Under the pieces are notes generated by a model. It was given only the letters and a program-made list of their open reading frames with translations. It did not search any database and was not told the origin of the DNA. This document shows positions 1 through 5,831 of a stretch of 5,831 bases of DNA, piece after piece (positions within the stretch are counted from its first letter, which is position 1; the number at the start of each line of letters is the position of its first letter). The translations under genes and the position numbers were made by a program. Source of the DNA: Nitrospiria bacterium. GTDB taxonomy: Bacteria; Nitrospirota; Nitrospiria; Nitrospirales; UBA8639. The DNA lies in the NCBI GenBank assembly GCA_030430725.1, contig JAUIKP010000237.1, forward strand, positions 1 to 5,831, given 5' to 3'.

Positions 1-1617
1 GGCGGTGGTGGTAAACCGATGCCAGAAGGCCGATTGAATGAGATCATGCGCAAACAATTGGCGTACCCGTTCGAGGCTTTCGATGGTTTCCCCGATCGTC
101 TCACTGGGAAGCCCGTACATGAGATAGGCATGAACCAGAATCTCCGCGTTCCGGCAGGCCTGAACCACCCGGACTGTCTGGTCAACGGTGATACCTTTTT
201 TCACCAAGGCCAGCAGACGATCGCACGCCGCTTCCAAACCGGCACTCAAGGCAATACAGCCGGAGGCGGCCAGCAGTCGGCAGAGGTCCGGCGTAAACGC
301 CGGTTCAAACCTGACGTTTCCCCACCAGGAAATGGTGACCTCCCGTTCGAGCAGAGATAGCGCCAGATTTTTTAATCCCGCCGGCGGAGCCGCCTCATCC
401 ACAAAATGAAACCCGTTACGTCCTGTCTCGGCAATGAGGGCTTCGATCCGATCCACCAACACTTCGCTCGGTGAAACTTCATACCGGCCGATGTAATCCA
501 GTCCCACATCGCAGAACGTACACTGCTTCCAGTAACACCCATGCGCCACCGTTAATTTATTCCAATGGCCATCGGACCAGAGCCGATGCATGGGATTCAA
601 CGTATCCAACACCGAAATATACTGATTGAGGAGTAATCCGTCGTAGGTAGGGGTTCCCACTTCGAGCTGGGAAACGTCCGGCTCACTGGCTCCGTTCTGC
701 CAGACGACATTCTGCCCTGAACGAAGAAAGGTCCGGCACAGATCCGCCGCTCTCCGTTTACCTTCCAGGTATTCCAACAGACAGAGAAAGGGTCGCTCCC
801 CATCGTCAAGTGTCACAAAATCAACGACTTCAAACAGTCGGGCGTCCCGTACCCGTCGCAACTCCGTATTGGGATACCCTCCCCCAAGCACCACTTTAAT
901 CTCCGGCCTTTTGACGCGTAATTGCTGCCCCATCCGGAGTGCGCCATACAGATTGCCGGGAAACGGCACAGAGAACCCGACGACGGCAGGTTGATGCCGG
1001 TCTACATGCCGCCAGAGCGCGTCCACCATCCACTCGTCCGTGAGACTCATGGGTTGGACCAAGGCTTCCTCAAGACGATCATAGGCATTCGCCTGCATGG
1101 CAATGGATTCGGCATAGCGACTCAATGCAAAGTGGGGCGCGATGGTGGCCTGAAGCAGGTCGGCGAGATCTTCAAGATACAAGGTTGCCAGATGCTTGGC
1201 CTGGTCGGCTTGATTGTATAAACGAGATATTCCGTCTTGATTTTCTGAATACTTCGAGGAAAAGCGTGGACCTTGGGGAAGGAAGGTGCCCTGACAGATG
1301 CGCGAAGCCAGGGTGGGATTTCGACCCTGCAAAAAGCTAATCACCGGATCAATCGTCTCGACATACGCCCGTGACAGACTCAGCATTTGCCGCGCTTCAC
1401 CAGGCAGTTCGTCAATGGCGGTTTTCCGGAGTTCGGTAAAGACCCGGCTCAGACCCCCACGGGAAAACAGGGCCAATACCATTTCGATGCCCACATCAGC
1501 CTGGTGCGTGCGAAACCCTTGTGACCGTAAAAACCCCGTCAAATAGGCCGTGGACGGATACGGCGTATTGAGTTGAGTCAGAGGAGGGATGACCAACAGG
1601 ACAGAAAATGCAGACAT
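1..1617 (-). CDS. Cobalamin-binding-domain radical SAM protein (C-terminus cut by window edge)
   Basis: The frame is open for 539 codons from an ATG at 1617 to the left edge, with no stop reached. The N-terminus (IPPLTQLNTPYPSTAYLTGF, about residues 10-29) is followed by a long, mostly helical-looking stretch to about residue 205. A Rossmann-like half follows, with VVGFSVPFPGNLYG near 212-225 and VVLGGGYPN at 242-250, as in B12-binding domains fused to radical SAM enzymes. No DxHxxG cobalamin-ligand motif is visible, so any B12 would be bound without that lower-ligand histidine. The radical SAM core has GCYWKQCTFCD with C361, C366 and C369 (CX4CX2C, expected to hold the [4Fe-4S] cluster), then FHFVDEAAPP (403-412) and AYLMYGLPSET (497-507), typical later barrel strands. 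The family generates a 5'-deoxyadenosyl radical and often methylates or rearranges unreactive carbons; the substrate here is unknown. No Shine-Dalgarno is seen before the ATG. The class call is firm; the specific reaction cannot be named. Confidence 0.9.
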   Translation of the reverse strand, partial: MSAFSVLLVIPPLTQLNTPYPSTAYLTGFLRSQGFRTHQADVGIEMVLALFSRGGLSRVFTELRKTAIDELPGEARQMLSLSRAYVETIDPVISFLQGRNPTLASRICQGTFLPQGPRFSSKYSENQDGISRLYNQADQAKHLATLYLEDLADLLQATIAPHFALSRYAESIAMQANAYDRLEEALVQPMSLTDEWMVDALWRHVDRHQPAVVGFSVPFPGNLYGALRMGQQLRVKRPEIKVVLGGGYPNTELRRVRDARLFEVVDFVTLDDGERPFLCLLEYLEGKRRAADLCRTFLRSGQNVVWQNGASEPDVSQLEVGTPTYDGLLLNQYISVLDTLNPMHRLWSDGHWNKLTVAHGCYWKQCTFCDVGLDYIGRYEVSPSEVLVDRIEALIAETGRNGFHFVDEAAPPAGLKNLALSLLEREVTISWWGNVRFEPAFTPDLCRLLAASGCIALSAGLEAACDRLLALVKKGITVDQTVRVVQACRNAEILVHAYLMYGLPSETIGETIESLERVRQLFAHDLIQSAFWHRFTTTA

Positions 1618-1670
1618 GGTATGGTGAGATTCAGGGAAACAACACGAATACCGATGATTCGCTATTTGCC

Positions 1671-1699
1671 TATGTATGAGAGTGACAACGCCTTGTCAA
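1671..1699 (-). promoter_or_regulatory. Candidate sigma70-type promoter for the radical SAM gene
   Basis: On the minus strand a perfect -35 hexamer TTGACA (1694-1699) is followed after exactly 17 bases by TACATA (1671-1676), a weak -10 matching TATAAT at three positions. Transcription would start near 1664, leaving a leader of about 48 bases before the ATG at 1617. Perfect -35 and ideal spacing argue for it; the poor -10 argues against. It would make the radical SAM gene independent of the upstream operon. Confidence 0.4.
1683..1698. promoter_or_regulatory. Perfect palindrome TGACAA-N4-TTGTCA, possible operator
   Basis: The two 6-base arms (1683-1688 and 1693-1698) are exact reverse complements around the spacer CGCC. 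The palindrome covers most of the candidate -35 box and the upstream part of the -35/-10 spacer of the radical SAM promoter, where a dimeric repressor would block RNA polymerase. It could instead be a chance match, since 12 paired bases in a 193-base gap is suggestive but not decisive. I do not recognise it as the site of a named regulator. Confidence 0.35.
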
Positions 1700-1784
1700 G
1701 GAAACGGAGAAAGCTTACCCCAGTTCCGCGAGGACTACAACTGAGAACAGAAGAGAAGATCGAGAATTCTCAAGGTAGATTCGA

Positions 1785-1803
1785 GGGCCTTCCGGCAAGG
1801 CCC
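1785..1803 (-). terminator. Hairpin after the alpha-E stop codon, possible terminator
   Basis: A perfect 7-base-pair stem (GGGCCTT at 1785-1791 pairing with AAGGCCC at 1797-1803) closes a 5-base loop, beginning 7 bases after the alpha-E stop codon. On the minus strand no T-run follows, so it is not a classical intrinsic terminator. It could be a 3' stabilising hairpin, or an attenuating stem between the operon and the radical SAM gene. On the plus strand TTTT appears a few bases later, at 1809-1812. Confidence 0.4.
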
Positions 1804-1810
1804 ACGGCTT

Positions 1811-2800
1811 TTAAACGGTTTGGGATTGTGTTTGGGATTGAGAAGCGGTGGAATAGCCACTTGTGCGGAAAAATGCCAGGGCAATCAAATTTGAAAGCTG
1901 GTCGAAATGCTCGAGGAGCTGAGTCAAAAAATGCGACAGGCCGGTGGAATACACCTCTTGCAAACTGCCAAATTCCAGATCCGCTGCCAAGGCCCCGCTT
2001 AATCTGACCGCCTGGCGGGTTTCAGACCTTCGACTACTTCCCGCCAACCGTTCCACAATTTTACTGATTTGCCCCGTCGTATACCGGACCGATCGAGGAA
2101 ACTTTTCATGAAAAATGAGAAATTCAACGATTCGTTTGGGCACCAACTGAGCCGAGTAAAATTTCCGATAGGCCTCGAAGGCACTGGCCGATTTCAACGC
2201 GGCTAAACACTGATGATATTCGGAAATTCTCCTGGGTTCGGTCGTGGGGTCACTGAGCACAGGAATATCAATGAGTCGAGCCGTCCGTCCACCCCGTTCA
2301 ATGTTCAATCCCAATCGGTAAAAGTTCCACCCTTCATCGTGGACCATCGTGCTGCCGACCACCCCGTCCAGGGTGTAGCAGGTATTGCGCACATACCTGA
2401 GCAAATCGTGTGTATCCGACCACAAATCAAATTCGGTCTTTCCCTTGAGGCTGAGATAAAAATCATTCATAAAATGCCAGACTTCGCTGGATAACTGATC
2501 CTGGATCCCGCGGGCACTATTTCTGGCGGCGGCAATGAGATTGGTCAGCGAATTGGGATTTTCACGACAGAGCGTGACAAATTCCATAACCGGTCTGGTC
2601 TGCACTTCCCTGAAAATTTTGATATAAGTTTCCAGTTCACCGGTGTCTTCCAAATATCGAGTCCAAATATTGGCTTGATCTTCCTTGGTCGCAATTTCCG
2701 TCAGCAAATGAAAATGCACATCCACGAACCTGGCCGTATATTCGGCCCGTTCCACCGAGCGCCCGATCCAGAAAAACGATTCTGCCGTTCGGCTTAACAT
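1811..2800 (-). CDS. Alpha-E domain protein (DUF403 family)
   Basis: This 329-residue protein opens with the family signature MLSRTAESFFWIGRSVERAE and continues TAR to residue 24. A second, related motif, RLGLNIERGGRTAR, lies at 162-175; both share G-x3-E-R-x3-T-A-R. The rest is predicted helical, with no signal peptide or membrane segment, so it should be cytoplasmic. Length is close to the family norm of about 310 residues. Alpha-E proteins have no assigned catalytic activity; they occur beside, or fused to, circularly permuted ATP-grasp proteins and near transglutaminase-like proteins, and are thought to work in the same amidoligase system. The ATG lies 3 bases after the stop of the ATP-grasp gene, so the two are almost certainly co-transcribed and probably translationally coupled. 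The C-terminal tail QSQTQSQTV is low-complexity and comes from a short tandem DNA repeat. Family assignment is firm; biochemical role is unknown. Confidence 0.95.
   Translation of the reverse strand: MLSRTAESFFWIGRSVERAEYTARFVDVHFHLLTEIATKEDQANIWTRYLEDTGELETYIKIFREVQTRPVMEFVTLCRENPNSLTNLIAAARNSARGIQDQLSSEVWHFMNDFYLSLKGKTEFDLWSDTHDLLRYVRNTCYTLDGVVGSTMVHDEGWNFYRLGLNIERGGRTARLIDIPVLSDPTTEPRRISEYHQCLAALKSASAFEAYRKFYSAQLVPKRIVEFLIFHEKFPRSVRYTTGQISKIVERLAGSSRRSETRQAVRLSGALAADLEFGSLQEVYSTGLSHFLTQLLEHFDQLSNLIALAFFRTSGYSTASQSQTQSQTV
1819..1842 (-). repeat. 12-base tandem duplication in the 3' end of the alpha-E gene
   Basis: Two adjacent 12-base units (1819-1830 and 1831-1842) are identical at 11 of 12 positions. 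They encode the QSQT-QSQT tail just before the stop codon. Because the unit length is a multiple of three, copy gain or loss would lengthen or shorten the tail in steps of four residues without breaking the frame. Confidence 0.75.
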
Positions 2801-2803
2801 GGC

Positions 2804-4264
2804 TCATTCATCTCCATAGAGCACCCAGGTATCCTTACTTCCTCCGCCTTGCGAAGAATTCACGACAAGGGAGCCTTCCTTCAAGGCAACACGGGTCAAT
2901 CCTCCCAAGGATAGGGAAATCTCTTCCCCCCAGAGGACAAACGGCCGGAGATCGACATGCCGCCCGACCAATCGCATGTTCTCTTCTCCATCCACGACAC
3001 ATGGATGATGCGAGAGGGTCACGACCGGCTGGGCAATGTAACTTCGCGGGCTCGCCTCTATTTTCCGTCGAAACTCCTCCTGTTCGGCTTTGGTCGAACT
3101 GGGTCCCATCAACATTCCATATCCACCTGATTCCGCGACGGCTTTGACGACCAACGACCCGAGATGCTCCAACACATACTGCCGATCTTCAGGATTTCCG
3201 CACAAATAGGTGGGAACATTTTGCAGAATAGGTTTCTCGCTTAAATAGTAGTCGATCATCTTCGGCACAAACGTATACACCGCCTTATCGTCTGCGATCC
3301 CGTTCCCGATGCCATTAGCCAGGCCCACATTCCCTGCTCGATAGGCCCGGACCAGGCCGGGAACGCCTAACACGGAATCTTCGCGAAACACTTCAGGGTC
3401 GAGGAAGCCATCATCCACACGGCGATAAATCACATCCACCTGTTCGAGACCTTGGGTCGTTTTCATATAGACCTTGTCATCCGATTCCACCACCAGATCA
3501 CGGCCTTCCACCATTTGGATTCCCATTTGTAAGGATAAAAAGCAATGTTCAAAGTAGGCAGAGTTAAACACACCGGGAGTCAGGAGGACGACGGTCGGAT
3601 TTTCTTTCCCCAGGGGCGCCAGCCACTTGAGATTTTCAAGAAGTTGTGTCGGATATTGATCGACAGGCCGGACTTGCATGTCGGCAAACAGGTTGGGAAA
3701 CAGTTGCTTCATGACCAGTCGGTTTTCCAGGACATACGACACGCCTGATGGTGTCCGGAGATTGTCCTCCAGGACATAATATTGGCCTTCATGGTTCCGG
3801 ACCAAATCGACACCCGACACATGGATGAACACCTCTTTGGGGGGACAAAACCCCACCAGATCTTTCTGGAAATGCGCGGAACTTTCTATGAGCTCACGAG
3901 GGACCACCTGATCGTCAAGAATCCGTTGATCGCCATACAAGTCTACTAAAAACATATTCAAGGCCATGACTCGCTGGCGAATCCCCTCTTCAATAACCCG
4001 CCATTCGAGATCCGGGATGATTCGTGGCATCAGATCGAAGGGAAAAATTTTCTCCGTTTGCTGGAGATCGCCATAGACGGTAAAGGTAATGCCCTGCCGC
4101 AGAAATGCCTGATCAGCCTGACGTCGTTTCAATTCCAGATCTTTCGAAGTGAAATTCCGTAACCGCTCGACGAGACGCCGGTAATGACGACGTGGAACCC
4201 CGACCGACTCGAACATTTCATCAAAACCTGATTTCATCTGATAGCGGTCAAATAACGATTTCAC
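2804..4264 (-). CDS. Circularly permuted ATP-grasp protein (type 2 family)
   Basis: This 486-residue protein belongs to the circularly permuted ATP-grasp family (older names DUF404/DUF407). Landmarks in order are FTVYGD (61-66), [11 protein letters not shown] (74-84), [19 protein letters not shown] (164-182), VIYRRVDD (278-285), [16 protein letters not shown] (315-330), [16 protein letters not shown] (372-387), [10 protein letters not shown] (409-418), [11 protein letters not shown] (436-446) and the C-terminal [13 protein letters not shown] (470-482). These match the nucleotide- and metal-binding regions of an active-looking enzyme; length is normal. ATP-grasp enzymes join a carboxylate to an amine or thiol through an acylphosphate; the partners of this family are not established. 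The start is GTG at 4264, chosen because AAAGGAT lies 7 bases upstream; the next candidate, ATG at codon 10, has no ribosome binding site. No signal peptide is seen, so it is cytoplasmic. It is the first gene of a two-gene operon with the alpha-E gene. Confidence 0.95.
   Translation of the reverse strand: MKSLFDRYQMKSGFDEMFESVGVPRRHYRRLVERLRNFTSKDLELKRRQADQAFLRQGITFTVYGDLQQTEKIFPFDLMPRIIPDLEWRVIEEGIRQRVMALNMFLVDLYGDQRILDDQVVPRELIESSAHFQKDLVGFCPPKEVFIHVSGVDLVRNHEGQYYVLEDNLRTPSGVSYVLENRLVMKQLFPNLFADMQVRPVDQYPTQLLENLKWLAPLGKENPTVVLLTPGVFNSAYFEHCFLSLQMGIQMVEGRDLVVESDDKVYMKTTQGLEQVDVIYRRVDDGFLDPEVFREDSVLGVPGLVRAYRAGNVGLANGIGNGIADDKAVYTFVPKMIDYYLSEKPILQNVPTYLCGNPEDRQYVLEHLGSLVVKAVAESGGYGMLMGPSSTKAEQEEFRRKIEASPRSYIAQPVVTLSHHPCVVDGEENMRLVGRHVDLRPFVLWGEEISLSLGGLTRVALKEGSLVVNSSQGGGSKDTWVLYGDE
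2811..2816 (-). promoter_or_regulatory. Ribosome binding site of the alpha-E gene, inside the ATP-grasp coding end
   Basis: TGGAGA on the minus strand contains GGAG, with 11 bases between this site (2811-2816) and the alpha-E ATG at 2800, slightly longer than ideal. It lies within the last codons of the ATP-grasp gene, so ribosomes finishing that gene pass over it, supporting coupled translation. Confidence 0.5.
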
Positions 4265-4270
4265 AATCCT

Positions 4271-4277
4271 ATCCTTT
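4271..4277 (-). promoter_or_regulatory. Ribosome binding site deciding the GTG start of the ATP-grasp gene
   Basis: AAAGGAT on the minus strand includes AAGGA, with 7 bases between it and the GTG at 4264, the optimal range. No comparable site precedes the in-frame ATG nine codons downstream, which favours GTG as the real start. Confidence 0.6.
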
Positions 4278-4327
4278 GATCGGTGACCTCTTGCACAAGG
4301 ACAACCTCACCGGAATTTTCGAAAACC

Positions 4328-4336
4328 AGTGTAGCA
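4328..4336 (-). promoter_or_regulatory. Candidate extended -10 promoter for the ATP-grasp/alpha-E operon
   Basis: The minus strand reads TGCTACACT, matching the extended -10 pattern TGn-TAnnnT. Transcription would begin near 4321, giving a leader of about 57 bases before the GTG at 4264. The best -35-like box, TTGCCC, is 19 bases upstream and poor, but extended -10 promoters depend less on it. This is a sequence match only. Confidence 0.35.
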
Positions 4337-4560
4337 TAGCCGACTGGCCCAAGGGCAATTTCAACCACTGCAGGAGGCTCATCAAAGGTTTGCTGTGAAG
4401 GGGTAATTGGAGCTTGTTGGAAATGGTTCAGGGGAAAAGAGAATGGTGCAAAGAACGAAGGAGAGTGCTAAGATCCGTTGATCCGTCATGTGAAGGTGAT
4501 CATTTCATTTTTCCCGTTTCCTTTCACTAACACCGGTCATTCAGCGGCTATTGATTTTTC

Positions 4561-5831
4561 ATGGCACTCCACGTCGCACTCAATCACCAAACGCATTATC
4601 GCTACGATCGCCGCGTTCAGATGGGACCTCACATCATCCGGTTGCGTCCGGCTCCCCATAGCCGGACTCCCATTCTGAGTTACGCGCTCAAGATTGAGCC
4701 CACCGGGTATTTCCTGAACTGGCAACAGGATCCTCACGGCAACTATCTGGCACGGATTATTTACCCCGAAAAGATTCAGGAATTTCATGTGGAGGTCGAC
4801 CTTCTAGCCGACATGGTCGTCTATAATCCCTTTGACTTTTTTTTAGAACCCGACGCCGAGACACTTCCCTTCAGCTATGATCCCCTCGTCAAAGAGGATC
4901 TGCTCCCGTATTTGGCCAAAGAACCAACAGGCCCGCGACTACAAGAATGGCTGCGACAGTTCACCGCACCACAGAATGATCCTACCGTTCCCTTTTTAAT
5001 GAATCTCAATCAGCAACTCAAATCTCAAATTGATTATGTCGTCCGCATGGAACCCGGGGTGCAAACTCCTGATGAAACATTGGAACGGCGACGTGGATCG
5101 TGCCGGGACACGGGTTGGCTCCTCGTGCAGATCCTTCGCCACCTGGGCATTGCCAGTCGATTCGTCTCCGGTTATTTGATCCAACTTGTCGCCGACGTGA
5201 AATCGTTGGATGGTCCGTCTGGTACCGATCGGGACTTCACAGACCTTCACGCCTGGGTGGAGGCCTATTTGCCGGGGGCCGGGTGGGTGGGATTGGATGC
5301 CACGTCCGGTCTGTTGGCTGGAGAAGGGCACATTCCGCTGGCCTGTACGCCTCACCCTCTGACCGCTGCGCCAATAAGTGGAGCGATGGAGATTTGTGAA
5401 ACGACCTTTTCTCATGAAATGTCGGTCACCCGTATTGTTGAAACACCACGGGTGACCAAACCCTACACAGAGGAACAATGGCAGGCGATCGATCAATTCG
5501 GACAACGATTGGATCAGGAATTGGCGGCCAACGATGTCCGCCTCACGATCGGAGGAGAACCCACCTTTATCTCCCTTGATCATCCCGATGCTCCTGAATG
5601 GAATACCGAGGCCGTCGGTGATACGAAACGACCATTAGCGGCGAATCTTATTAAACGCTTACGGGAGCGTTTTGCCCCTGGAGGACTTCTGCACTTTGGC
5701 CAAGGCAAATGGTATCCCGGCGAACCATTGCCACGCTGGGCCTTTAGCCTCTATTGGCGGCAGGATGGACAACCCATCTGGCAGGAAGACCAACTCTTTG
5801 CCGAAGAGATCCAGAACTCCAACATTTCGGC
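4561..5831 (+). CDS. Transglutaminase-like protein with DUF2126 domain (C-terminus cut by window edge)
   Basis: The first 423 codons are visible. Residues about 1-95 form the bacterial transglutaminase N-terminal beta domain (YRYDRRVQMGPHIIRLRP, then WQQDPHGNYLARIIYP). The papain-fold transglutaminase core follows, with a complete catalytic triad: C181 in RRRGSCRDTGWLL, H230 in DLHAWVEAYLPG and D246 in GWVGLDATSG. From about residue 320 the DUF2126 region begins (LTIGGEPTF at 329-337, FGQGKWYPGEPLPRW further on) and runs off the right edge; members with this layout are usually about 1,100 residues, so well under half is seen. Such proteins are predicted to act as cysteine peptidases or acyl-transferases on peptide bonds, alongside ATP-grasp and alpha-E partners. 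The ATG at 4561 is the first possible start because an in-frame TGA lies at 4552; no Shine-Dalgarno precedes it. No signal peptide is present, indicating a cytoplasmic protein. Confidence 0.95.
   Translation, partial: MALHVALNHQTHYRYDRRVQMGPHIIRLRPAPHSRTPILSYALKIEPTGYFLNWQQDPHGNYLARIIYPEKIQEFHVEVDLLADMVVYNPFDFFLEPDAETLPFSYDPLVKEDLLPYLAKEPTGPRLQEWLRQFTAPQNDPTVPFLMNLNQQLKSQIDYVVRMEPGVQTPDETLERRRGSCRDTGWLLVQILRHLGIASRFVSGYLIQLVADVKSLDGPSGTDRDFTDLHAWVEAYLPGAGWVGLDATSGLLAGEGHIPLACTPHPLTAAPISGAMEICETTFSHEMSVTRIVETPRVTKPYTEEQWQAIDQFGQRLDQELAANDVRLTIGGEPTFISLDHPDAPEWNTEAVGDTKRPLAANLIKRLRERFAPGGLLHFGQGKWYPGEPLPRWAFSLYWRQDGQPIWQEDQLFAEEIQNSNIS

Larger units (their letters stand above)
4265..4560. other. 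Divergent intergenic control region, no gene
   Basis: This 296-base gap separates two divergently transcribed parts of the same predicted system and must hold the promoters of both. On the minus side I see a ribosome binding site and an extended -10 match. On the plus side I find no convincing -35/-10 pair for the transglutaminase gene. The stretch from about 4395 to 4470 is strikingly purine-rich on the plus strand. A short tandem repeat, GATCCGTTGATCCGT, lies at 4472-4486 and a TGATCA palindrome at 4497-4502. No coding sequence with family features, RNA gene or terminator hairpin is apparent. Confidence 0.7.

Noticed and set aside
19..1546. Several plus-strand open frames of 70-115 codons at the left of the window
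   Set aside because: All lie antisense to the continuous radical SAM frame, which has the cysteine motif and other conserved strands; none has a family motif.
1573..2007. 144-codon plus-strand open frame across the alpha-E 3' end and the intergenic gap
   Set aside because: It overlaps the well-supported alpha-E C-terminus and the start of the radical SAM gene on the opposite strand; its product is arginine-rich with no domain.
4192..4398. 68-codon plus-strand open frame reaching into the divergent intergenic region
   Set aside because: It begins inside the ATP-grasp 5' end on the opposite strand and its product shows no recognisable feature.
4414..4445. TTGGAA-16-GAGAAT as a plus-strand promoter for the transglutaminase gene
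   Set aside because: Both boxes are weak, the -10 lacks its first T, and the purine-rich context makes such matches likely by chance.
4472..4486. GATCCGTTGATCCGT tandem repeat considered as an array or attachment site
   Set aside because: There are only two copies of about 8 bases with no further units, no integrase and no tRNA gene nearby.
4537..4788. 83-codon minus-strand open frame opposite the transglutaminase N-terminus
   Set aside because: It is antisense to the conserved N-terminal beta domain and has no domain of its own.
4996..5583. 195-codon open frame on the minus strand opposite the transglutaminase gene
   Set aside because: The plus-strand frame carries an intact catalytic triad and family motifs through the whole stretch; the antisense product has no recognisable domain and looks like a shadow of biased codon use.

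Overview
This window shows four protein-coding genes, two of them cut by the window edges. The sequence is chromosomal in character, with GC slightly above half by eye and dense genes. I see no RNA gene, insertion sequence, CRISPR array or phage gene. The proteins look like those of a Gram-negative environmental bacterium. A Nitrospirota-like source would fit, but this is an impression from protein style and base composition, not a demonstrated assignment.

Layout. Positions 1-1617 (minus strand, running off the left edge) hold a cobalamin-binding-domain radical SAM enzyme with its [4Fe-4S] cysteine motif at C361/C366/C369. Positions 1618-1810 are a short intergenic stretch with a perfect hairpin just after the upstream gene, then a promoter-like pair (TTGACA, 17 bases, TACATA) whose -35 box lies inside a perfect 6+4+6 palindrome. 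Positions 1811-2800 (minus) encode an alpha-E (DUF403) protein. Positions 2804-4264 (minus) encode a circularly permuted ATP-grasp protein, only 3 bases upstream of the alpha-E gene. Positions 4265-4560 are a divergent intergenic region with no gene. From 4561 to the right edge (plus) runs the front of a large transglutaminase-like protein with the start of a DUF2126 domain.

How they fit together. The circularly permuted ATP-grasp, alpha-E and transglutaminase/DUF2126 families recur together in many bacterial genomes. Comparative genomics has predicted them to form an amidoligase-type system: the ATP-grasp protein would make an amide or peptide bond using ATP, and the papain-fold transglutaminase-like protein would cut or transfer peptide bonds. 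To my knowledge the substrate and product are not established. Here the ATP-grasp and alpha-E genes form a tight two-gene operon, and the transglutaminase gene is divergent from it across a shared 296-base control region. The radical SAM gene lies downstream on the same strand as the operon but has its own promoter candidate, so a functional link is only a hypothesis. It is the most interesting open question in the window, because a B12/radical SAM enzyme would be a plausible extra tailoring activity for a peptide-like product.
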